From NCBI GenBank assembly GCA_051746205.1, contig JBNJEU010000069.1, forward strand, positions 1 through 8,215: a DNA stretch of 8,215 nt, written 5' to 3'. A model generated the notes under the pieces. It had not been told where the DNA came from, searched no databases, and worked only from the letters and a program-made list of their open reading frames with translations. This document shows positions 1 through 5,620 of the stretch, in pieces. The position numbers and the translations under genes were made by a program. Source of the DNA: Thiohalospira sp051746205. GTDB taxonomy: Bacteria; Pseudomonadota; Gammaproteobacteria; Thiohalospirales; Thiohalospiraceae. Position 1 is the first letter of the stretch. Every line of letters begins with the position of its first letter.

Positions 1-173
1 GCCTGCTCGTAGAAATGGGGCACCGCCTGCTCGAGGGCCTCAATGAACACCTTGTTGCCGGAAAACTTCCCGGCCAGGTCGACGATGTACAGCACCTCGA
101 AGGCCTTGGGGACGCTGTTACCGCTTTCGGCCTCCAGGGCCTCCGGCTCGGTTTGTGCTACTTCTAGGCTCAT
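1..173 (-). CDS. Unrecognised protein, N-terminal fragment (cut by window edge)
   Basis: An open frame on the minus strand runs from an ATG at 171-173 to the left edge, giving 57 complete codons. I do not recognise the family. The first 20 or so residues are acidic and probably disordered (MSLEVAQTEPEALEAESGNS). They are followed by what looks like a folded start, with the stretch AFEVLYIVDLAGKFSG and then a helix-like segment containing FIEALEQAVPHFYEQ. No signal peptide or membrane segment is visible. Codons after about the 15th are GC-rich at the third position on this strand, which favours it over the overlapping plus-strand frame. The ribosome binding site is weak (no clear GGAG upstream). 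The same frame stays open back to a stop at 288-290 without another ATG. It lies downstream of the SDR gene on the same strand, but a 243-bp gap argues against tight coupling. Existence is moderately likely; function unknown. Confidence 0.55.
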   Translation of the reverse strand, partial: MSLEVAQTEPEALEAESGNSVPKAFEVLYIVDLAGKFSGNKVFIEALEQAVPHFYEQ

Positions 174-416
174 CTGCTGTGGGTCCGTGCGGTTCTGACG
201 CGACAGCTTCAGCGAAACCGTTCGCCCCAGCTTTCGGCTCCTGATCAGGCTGGTCTTGACACCTGGGCGACGGGTCTCTACTCGAGCCTATCTGATGGAA
301 GCCGTTTCGGCCAACTCCGGGAGCCATCAGGACACTGGTTGAGTACAAGCGCGGTGGGTAATTGTTCAAGCAAGTCGGTGTCTTGTTTTTTCAAAGCTGC
401 TGGCGAGCGCGAGCCT
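174..416. other. Intergenic region, no supported gene
   Basis: These 243 bp separate the SDR stop codon from the start of the left-edge gene, both on the minus strand. Frames crossing it read as arginine/proline-rich, low-complexity translations and look like chance. I see small hairpins, such as GCCG-TTT-CGGC at 301-311. There is a T-run at 385-390, but no stem next to it convincing enough to call a terminator for the SDR gene. A TTGACA hexamer at 256-261 on the plus strand has no good -10 partner (TACTCG at 17 bp) and no plus-strand gene to serve. The promoter of the left-edge gene should lie here but cannot be pinned down. Confidence 0.5.
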
Positions 417-1127
417 TTATAGCTGCCGAATATCCGCAAACCGCCCCGTCGGAATCCCGCGCAGCCGCGGCAGGCTCATCAGCACCTGCCGCGCCGCGTC
501 CTCCGGCTCCGGCATCGCCGGTGTCCCGCGCGCGGCGCGCAGGTTCTGCACCGACTCGAAGCGCTCGCCGTCGGGGTCCCCGCAGAGATAGTCCTGCATG
601 GCAGTGTCGATGAGCCCGGGCGCCAGGGCGTGGAACGGGGTGTCCGGGAATTCGTGGGCGTACAGGCTGGCCAGCATGTTCAGCGCGGCCTTGGAGAGGG
701 CGTACCCGCTCCAGCCGGCATTGCCGGAGACCGATGCGCCGGAGGAGATGGCGACGATCTGCCCCACCGGCAACCGGCGCTGGAGCAGATGGTCCAGGAT
801 CGGCTTGTTGGCGAAGACGTTGACGTCCATCACCCGGCGCAGTTCATCCATGGAGGCCTCGGAGAGGTTCTGGACGTGGCCGAGCAGTCCGGCGTTGAGG
901 ATCACCAGGTCCAGGCGCTCCACCGGCGCTAGCAGCTCGGCCACGGCGGGGCCGACGGCGTCGAGGTCGGCCAGGTCGACACGCGCGTCCCCGGCGGTCG
1001 CCTCCGGGCAGCCGCGTCGGCTCAGACCGTAGATGACCCAGCCCTCCGCCATCAGGGCCCGGGTAAGGCCGAGCCCGAGCCCGCTGGAGTTGCCGGTGAT
1101 CAGGGCGGTGCGTTTCTCTGTGGTCAT
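417..1127 (-). CDS. Short-chain dehydrogenase/reductase (SDR), benzil/sepiapterin-reductase-like
   Basis: A complete 236-residue classical SDR, the usual length for the family, is expected to be a soluble NAD(P)H-dependent carbonyl or alcohol oxidoreductase. Visible motifs are the Rossmann glycine motif TGNSSGLG (residues 11-18), NAG (78-80), the structural Asn in DVNV (Asn103), catalytic Ser129 in ISSGAS, and the Tyr142/Lys146 pair in YALSK. The post-strand proline-glycine segment APGLIDTAM is also present. Arg37-Arg38 after the second strand (GLSRRG) would suit NADP(H) over NAD(H); this is inference. Overall flavour, including the short C-terminus ending FADIRQL, resembles the benzil reductase/sepiapterin reductase-like SDRs, but the substrate cannot be read from sequence. 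The ATG at 1125-1127 is chosen because the family starts just before the first beta strand and GAGG (minus, 1132-1135) precedes it; the 36-codon upstream extension looks non-coding. It is divergent from the pilus operon, with no evident functional link. Confidence 0.9.
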   Translation of the reverse strand: MTTEKRTALITGNSSGLGLGLTRALMAEGWVIYGLSRRGCPEATAGDARVDLADLDAVGPAVAELLAPVERLDLVILNAGLLGHVQNLSEASMDELRRVMDVNVFANKPILDHLLQRRLPVGQIVAISSGASVSGNAGWSGYALSKAALNMLASLYAHEFPDTPFHALAPGLIDTAMQDYLCGDPDGERFESVQNLRAARGTPAMPEPEDAARQVLMSLPRLRGIPTGRFADIRQL

Positions 1128-1218
1128 GCGGCCTCGGTGAACGGGAAATGGCCTCGGGAAGAATCGGTTGCAGACTCGGAGGATAGAACACCGAAGAGAC
1201 CAATTCGACAATCCGATG

Positions 1219-1254
1219 TTAAAACAGATTGTCACATTTGTGAAAAATGTTTAA
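1219..1254. promoter_or_regulatory. AT-rich nested palindrome in divergent intergenic region (candidate operator)
   Basis: Between the divergent SDR and mshI genes lies an AT-rich island in otherwise GC-rich DNA. It contains a perfect 5-bp dyad TCACA-TT-TGTGA (1232-1243) and an overlapping dyad ACATTT-GTGAA-AAATGT (1234-1250). These are flanked by TTAAAACA (1219-1226) and a near-complementary TGTTTAA (1248-1254). The layout suits a dimeric regulator acting on one or both divergent genes, but the half-sites are in the opposite order to the CRP consensus (TGTGA-N6-TCACA) and I cannot assign a regulator. It sits about 30 bp upstream of the predicted mshI promoter -35. Confidence 0.35.
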
Positions 1255-1281
1255 GCGGGCGTGAGAATTGACCAAATCGTA

Positions 1282-1310
1282 TTGAACCGTCTCTCGCCCC
1301 CGCATAGACT
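1282..1310 (+). promoter_or_regulatory. Candidate sigma70 promoter for the msh operon
   Basis: TTGAAC (1282-1287; four of six matches to TTGACA) is followed after exactly 17 bp by TAGACT (1305-1310; four of six matches to TATAAT). Transcription would begin near 1317 and give a leader of about 76 nt before the TTG start of mshI. This is the best-spaced pair I found upstream of the operon. Both boxes are imperfect, so activation by a factor bound to the AT-rich palindrome just upstream is possible. Confidence 0.4.
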
Positions 1311-1392
1311 GCCCCGAATTCTTCTTCCCTGGCCGGGGAATACCCGGAAACAGGGGGACTGGTCGCAAACCACTCGCGGGAGAGGGAAGACT

Positions 1393-2985
1393 TTGCTGGA
1401 AAAAGTCCGAGAGTGGCTGCCGCACAAAGATGAGCCCACGGTCCGCGTTGGCCTTCTGACCACGCCCACCCAGATCGGCGCCGCTCTGGTCGAGGCCGAC
1501 GGGCGTTCCATGCGCGCCTATCGCTGGCTGGAGTCGGTCGACCCGACCGAACGGCGGGATTTCCTCGCCCGTTTTGTCGACGATAACGAGTGCGAGGGCG
1601 CCCCGGCCTTCGCCGTTCTCGCCGGTGGGCGATACCAGGTCCAGCAGCTGGAAATCCCCGACATCCCCGACGCCGAGCTGGCCGGCGTGGCCCGCTACCG
1701 GGTGCGCGACGTGGCGAAGGTCTCCGTGGATGAGACGGTGGTCTGCGCCCGTCGGCTGGAGCGCGAGCGCGAGAACTCGAGCAGTGACATGGTGTACATC
1801 GCCATTACCGAGAAGGCGGTGATCAGCGAGACCGTGGATCTGCTGGAGGAAGCCGGCCTGGTCCCGCAGGCCGTCCATACCCGCGAGACGGCCATGGCCC
1901 ATCTGGCCTCCGTTTCGCCCGAGTCGGGGGACGGTCTGGCAATGCTTCTGGTGGAGCAGCAGGGCGGTGTGGTGACGCTGGGGCGCCACCATCAGCTCTA
2001 TCTTCCGCGGGTCCACAATTACGGCGTCGACCAGATCCAGAGTCAGGGGGCCCTCGGCTCGGAGGGGCTGGCCCTGGAGATCCAGCGCTCGCTCGACTTC
2101 TACGAGAGCCAGATCGCCACCCAGGCGGTCGCCCGGGTCTTTCTGCTGCCGACCACCATGGACAGCGTCGATCTCGCCGAGCGATTGCGCCAGAGTCTCG
2201 TCGCACCGGTGCAGGTCCTCGATCTGAACGAGGTCGTCCCGTACACCGGTCAGGGCGAGTTTCCACTGCACGATCAGGCCATGGTGGCGCTGGCGGTGGG
2301 GGCCGCGCTGCCCGCGCCCGACCCGGCCGGCGCCAGCTTCTATACCCCGCCGGTCTATCGGTTTCAGTGGCTGTCAGCCGCCGGCTTCGGGGTCGTTGTC
2401 GGCGGTACGGCTCTGGTTCTGGCGCTGGCCTCGGGCGTGCACTACTGGGCCGCCCTTGAGCGCGAGAGCGAACTGGAACGGCTGGAGGGCGAGCGCGCGG
2501 AACTGGAGTCCGAGGTGGGCGAGATGGAAGAGGCCCTCGCCCGCGAGGAGGTCGATCCGGAGCTGCGGGCCCGCCACGAGCGGCTGGAGGCGACCCTGGC
2601 GGGCCAGCGACGACTGGAGGAGACCCTGGTCGACCTGCCGCCCGAGAGGCTGGAGGGCCTTTCCCCGTTTCTGATGGCCCTGTCGCGCCGCACGGTCGAC
2701 GGGCTCTGGCTCACCGCCCTGTATCACGAGCCCGGTGCCGCCATGTACCTGAAGGGAAGGGCATGGCAGCCCCATCTGGTGCCGCAGTTACTCGATGGTC
2801 TGGCGGAGGAGCCGTATTTCCGGGGCAAGCGCTTCGACGGGTTCGAGATCACGCGGGCAGAGGGGCACCAGCAGGTCCAGTTCCGGCTCTCCACCGACTC
2901 GCTGAATCCCGTGGATGAAGATGAAGAGGGTGAACGATCCCGTTTGCCCGCTGGCTCGCTGCTCGGGAGGGAGGGGAATGAGTAA
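1393..2985 (+). CDS. mshI: MSHA biogenesis protein MshI (PilM/PilN-like fusion)
   Basis: A 530-residue bitopic inner-membrane protein of the pilus alignment platform. The N-terminal ~320 residues form a degenerate PilM-like, actin-fold-related cytoplasmic domain; the stretch QQLEIPDIPDAELAGVARYR and the later ETVDLLEEAGL are typical of PilM/MshI proteins. One transmembrane helix follows at about residues 327-349 (AGFGVVVGGTALVLALASGV). Then comes a long charged coiled coil (about 355-420) and a PilN-like periplasmic domain to the end. MshI thus carries on one chain what PilM and PilN do separately in type IVa pili. The start is TTG at 1393-1395, preceded by GGGAGAGGGA (1378-1387) at good spacing. 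The frame stays open 44 codons further to a GTG at 1261, but that extension is proline/arginine-rich, unlike the family, and overlaps the predicted promoter. The stop overlaps the mshJ start by 8 nt (ATGAGTAA), suggesting translational coupling. Family assignment is strong from context and architecture. Confidence 0.9.
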   Translation: MLEKVREWLPHKDEPTVRVGLLTTPTQIGAALVEADGRSMRAYRWLESVDPTERRDFLARFVDDNECEGAPAFAVLAGGRYQVQQLEIPDIPDAELAGVARYRVRDVAKVSVDETVVCARRLERERENSSSDMVYIAITEKAVISETVDLLEEAGLVPQAVHTRETAMAHLASVSPESGDGLAMLLVEQQGGVVTLGRHHQLYLPRVHNYGVDQIQSQGALGSEGLALEIQRSLDFYESQIATQAVARVFLLPTTMDSVDLAERLRQSLVAPVQVLDLNEVVPYTGQGEFPLHDQAMVALAVGAALPAPDPAGASFYTPPVYRFQWLSAAGFGVVVGGTALVLALASGVHYWAALERESELERLEGERAELESEVGEMEEALAREEVDPELRARHERLEATLAGQRRLEETLVDLPPERLEGLSPFLMALSRRTVDGLWLTALYHEPGAAMYLKGRAWQPHLVPQLLDGLAEEPYFRGKRFDGFEITRAEGHQQVQFRLSTDSLNPVDEDEEGERSRLPAGSLLGREGNE

Positions 2986-3637
2986 CCGCCGCCGCGGCCT
3001 GTTTGCCCCTCTGGCGCGCGCCATCGACGCACGCGCGCCGCGCGAGCGGGGTCTGCTCATGGTCGTCGGCGTGCTGGTTCTGCTGGCCGGCTGGTTCTAC
3101 CAGGTTTTCGAACCGTTGCAGGCGCGTCTGGCGGTCACGGCCACGGCGATCGAAACGGCGGAGACCAGCATCCGTGGGCTGAAGGCGCGTCGCGGCGACC
3201 TCTCCAACGATCTGGCGCGGGATCTCAATGCCGAGAAGCGCGAAGCCATCGCCGAACTGGAGGCCGAACTGGAGGCACTGCAGGAGCGCCTGGCCGGCCG
3301 GATGCCCGATTTCATCGAGCCGGAGCGCATGCGCGGGGTCCTTGAGGGGATGCTTGCGGCCCACGACGGCATCAAGCTGATCCGGATGGAGCGCAGCGCG
3401 CCCGAAAAGGTGGTCGAGCCGACGGAGGAGCAGGTGGGCACGGTCTATCGCCATACCGTGCGCCTGGTGGTGGAGGCCGACTACCGGCAGTTGATCCGCT
3501 ATCTGCGGGAAGTGGAGGAATTGCAGTGGCAATTCATGTGGTCCGCCCTCGATTACCGTGTGGAACACTATCCGAAGGCGCGGGTGACACTGGAACTGCA
3601 GACCTTCGGCGGACAGGAGGCCTGGCTTGGTGTGTGA
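2978..3637 (+). CDS. mshJ: MSHA biogenesis protein MshJ (PilO-like)
   Basis: A 219-residue inner-membrane protein, the PilO/GspM-like partner of MshI. A short basic cytoplasmic tail (residues 1-24, with the MshJ/PilO-like APRERGLLM stretch) leads into one transmembrane helix at about 25-43 (LLMVVGVLVLLAGWF). A periplasmic coiled coil follows at about 48-108, rich in Glu, Ala, Leu and Arg. The C-terminal ferredoxin-like PilO-type domain occupies about 120-215 and includes the stretch YRQLIRYLREVEEL. Expected role: pair with MshI through coiled coils and connect the platform to MshK and the secretin. The ATG at 2978 is chosen over the upstream in-frame ATG at 2915 because a very strong purine-rich site (GGGAGGGAGGGG) lies immediately upstream. 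The longer version would add 21 unrelated residues and a 71-nt overlap with mshI. Its stop lies inside the start of mshK. Confidence 0.9.
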   Translation: MSNRRRGLFAPLARAIDARAPRERGLLMVVGVLVLLAGWFYQVFEPLQARLAVTATAIETAETSIRGLKARRGDLSNDLARDLNAEKREAIAELEAELEALQERLAGRMPDFIEPERMRGVLEGMLAAHDGIKLIRMERSAPEKVVEPTEEQVGTVYRHTVRLVVEADYRQLIRYLREVEELQWQFMWSALDYRVEHYPKARVTLELQTFGGQEAWLGV

Positions 3638-3983
3638 GCGCACGTGGATGAGGGGCTTCTGGCGGGGGGCGGGACCGGGCATTGTCCTGCTGTTCGCATT
3701 CGGCGCGGACGCGGCCGCCGATTTCGGTCGCGATCCCACGCAACCCCAGCCACGACCCGGTAGCAGCCGAGCCACCGAGGCCGCGGTGCCGTCTCTGACC
3801 ATGGTCCACACACGTCGGGGCGAGCGGCGCGCCTACATCAACGGGCAGTGGTACCGGGTCGGCGAGTCGGTCGGCGAGTATCGGATCGCGGCGATCGCGA
3901 GAAATCAGGTCACTCTCGTCCGCAATGACAGACAGTACATCATTTCCGTGAACAGCCAGGGCGTCGACATTCGTCGGCGCTGA
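3630..3983 (+). CDS. mshK: MSHA biogenesis protein MshK (periplasmic PilP/GspC-like linker)
   Basis: A small exported protein of 117 residues with a signal peptide: a basic start (ERTWMRGFWR), a hydrophobic core (GIVLLFAFGA), and likely cleavage in or after ADAAA. The mature protein begins DFGRDPTQP, matching the 'RDPTRP' opening usual in MshK. After a Pro/Ser/Arg-rich linker it shows a small beta-rich domain: INGQWYRVGESVGEYRIAAI, then VTLVRNDRQYIISV. This is the pattern shared by MshK and the PilP/GspC homology region. Expected role: bridge the MshI/MshJ platform to the MshL secretin. AGGAGG at 3615-3620 fixes the start region: GTG 3630 (9-nt gap) and TTG 3627 (6-nt gap) both fit, and GTG is preferred as the commoner codon. 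ATG 3648 has no comparable site. With the GTG start it overlaps the mshJ stop by 8 nt. Sequence conservation in this family is weak, so the name leans on position and pattern. Confidence 0.82.
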   Translation: MCERTWMRGFWRGAGPGIVLLFAFGADAAADFGRDPTQPQPRPGSSRATEAAVPSLTMVHTRRGERRAYINGQWYRVGESVGEYRIAAIARNQVTLVRNDRQYIISVNSQGVDIRRR

Positions 3984-4009
3984 AACCCGGTGGGGAAGGG
4001 GCAAGACGC

Positions 4010-5620
4010 ATGATGACCAGGGTAGCACGATACGGCGGGATGCTGGCCTTGATGGGGCTCGTGGCGGGATGCGCCTCGACCTCGGAGCCGGAGGGGCCGT
4101 CCCGCGAGGAGCGGTTGCGCGCGCTGATGGATCTCGCGAACGAATCGGCCGAGCAGAACCCGGAGGCCGAGGAGTCGGCATCGGACTCGCCGCCGGGGAT
4201 GGATGAATTCCCCGGCGCCGACGTGCGCGAGGAGGAGCCGCGCTTCGACATCAACGTCAGCCAGACACCGGCGCGCGCCTTCTTTCAGAGCGTGGTCGAT
4301 GACACCCCCTACAACGTCATTGTCCATCCGGATGTCGAAGGCTCGGTGACCATGAGCCTGACCGACGTCTCGGTGCCCGAGGTGATGGAAGCGGCCCGCG
4401 ACGTCTATGGCTACGAGTATCGCAAGACCGATACCGCCTATCAGATTCTGCCCGCCCGTCAGGCCACCTGGATCTACCGGCTGGATTACTTGAATGTGGT
4501 CCGCAATGGCTCGTCCGGGGCCCGAGTCTCCGCCGGCGAACTGGTGGGCAGCGGTGATGAAGAGGGGGGTGATGATGACGAGCGGGGGGCCCTGGGCAGC
4601 CGGGTGAACACCACCAGCCGCTCCGAACTCTGGGCCGATGTCGAGAAGGCCATCGAGGAGATGCTCGCCGACGAAGAGGGTGCCTCGGTCATGGTGAGTC
4701 CCGACGCCGGATCCGTCGTCGTCCATGCGATGCCGTCCACCCTGCGTCGCGTTGGCGAATTCATCGACAACCTCCAGGGCACCCTCACCCGTCAGGTGGC
4801 CCTGGAGGCGCGCATTCTGGAGATCGAGCTCTACGATGACTTCGCGGCCGGAATCGACTGGGAAACCGTCGGGACCGAGGGAGGTCGCGTCCTGAGCGGG
4901 TCGCTGTCGAGCGGCACGGTGGGTGTCAGCGAGGCGGACACCTTCAATCTGGAGGTGCTCGATACCGGCCCGAACGACAGCTGGAGTTTCGAGGGCCTGC
5001 TGAACGTCCTCGAAACCCAGGGCGAAGTGCAGGTCCTCTCCAGTCCGGAGATCGCCACCCTCAACAACCGCAAGGCCGTGATCAAGGCCGGCACCGACGC
5101 CTTCTTCCAGACCGGCATCAATGTCGATCGCAGCACCGTGAACGGCAATCGGTTCACCGAGATCACCCCGGAATTCGAGCCCTTCTTCTCCGGCATCGCC
5201 CTGGACGTGACGCCGAACATCAGCGAGGACGGCTGGATCACCCTCCACATCCAGCCCTCGGTGACCACCGTGCGCGAGGTCGAGCGCTCCGTGGACCTGG
5301 GCGACGCGGATCCGCTGCGTTTCAACATGGCGCAGAGCGACGTGCGCCAGTCCGATTCCATCGTGCGCGCCCGCGACAGTGAACTGATCTCCATCGGCGG
5401 TCTCATCGAGGAGCGCGAGACCGAGGAGACCTCGCGGGTGCCGATCCTCGGCCGCATCCCGCTGCTCGGGGCGCTGTTCACCCACCGCGAAACCCACACG
5501 CGCAAGTACGAGCTGGTGATCCTGCTGCGCCCGCGCCTGGTGGAGGACGAACAGTGGGCGACGCACGTCGAGCGCCGCGCGCGCAGCGTCACGGGGCGGA
5601 CGCGGGATGGCGAGGATTAG
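4010..5620 (+). CDS. mshL: MSHA pilus outer-membrane secretin MshL
   Basis: A 536-residue lipoprotein secretin that forms the outer-membrane pore for the pilus. A type II signal peptide ends in the lipobox VAGC with the lipidated Cys at 21; Ala at +2 suits sorting to the outer membrane. Residues 25-75 are acidic and probably disordered. A secretin/TonB short N-terminal (STN) domain follows at about 79-148 (FDINVSQTPARAFF; VTMSLTDVSVPEVM). An N1-like domain at about 153-256 is interrupted by an acidic loop (182-193, GDEEGGDDDERG). The secretin core runs from about 262 (QVALEARILEIEL) to 515, with the diagnostic VPILGRIPLLGALF at 477-490 and the closing strand YELVILLRPRLV. Two adjacent ATGs (4010, 4013) follow a GGGGAAGGGG site at 3992-4001; the first is used. 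It starts 26 nt after mshK and overlaps mshN by 14 nt, so mshM is missing between them. Confidence 0.95.
   Translation: MMTRVARYGGMLALMGLVAGCASTSEPEGPSREERLRALMDLANESAEQNPEAEESASDSPPGMDEFPGADVREEEPRFDINVSQTPARAFFQSVVDDTPYNVIVHPDVEGSVTMSLTDVSVPEVMEAARDVYGYEYRKTDTAYQILPARQATWIYRLDYLNVVRNGSSGARVSAGELVGSGDEEGGDDDERGALGSRVNTTSRSELWADVEKAIEEMLADEEGASVMVSPDAGSVVVHAMPSTLRRVGEFIDNLQGTLTRQVALEARILEIELYDDFAAGIDWETVGTEGGRVLSGSLSSGTVGVSEADTFNLEVLDTGPNDSWSFEGLLNVLETQGEVQVLSSPEIATLNNRKAVIKAGTDAFFQTGINVDRSTVNGNRFTEITPEFEPFFSGIALDVTPNISEDGWITLHIQPSVTTVREVERSVDLGDADPLRFNMAQSDVRQSDSIVRARDSELISIGGLIEERETEETSRVPILGRIPLLGALFTHRETHTRKYELVILLRPRLVEDEQWATHVERRARSVTGRTRDGED

Noticed and set aside
118..369. An 83-residue minus-strand open frame across the 174-416 gap
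   Set aside because: It has no recognisable domain and low-complexity composition, no good ribosome binding site, and it overlaps the better-supported left-edge gene in a different frame.
1232..1254. CRP-type site at the AT-rich palindrome
   Set aside because: CRP sites read TGTGA-N6-TCACA. Here the half-sites are in the opposite order with a 2-nt centre, and the TGTGA copies have no matching TCACA six bases downstream.
1261..1392. A longer mshI starting at GTG 1261
   Set aside because: The extra 44 residues are Pro/Arg-rich and unlike the MshI N-terminus. They overlap a plausible promoter, and the TTG at 1393 has the strong purine-rich site.
1350..1392. Possible c-di-GMP riboswitch (GEMM-like) in the mshI leader, because of GGTCGCAAACC
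   Set aside because: The short CGCAAAC match is not backed by the two conserved helices, the GAAA tetraloop or the receptor; the leader of about 76 nt is also short for an aptamer plus expression platform.
2915..2977. A longer mshJ starting at ATG 2915
   Set aside because: The ATG at 2978 is directly preceded by GGGAGGGAGGGG. The longer form adds an unrelated 21-residue segment lying inside the mshI coding end.
3905..5566. A 553-residue open frame on the minus strand, antisense to mshL
   Set aside because: It lies wholly opposite a confident secretin gene. Its translation is rich in His, Gly, Arg and Ala with no domain, which is the usual antisense shadow in high-GC DNA.
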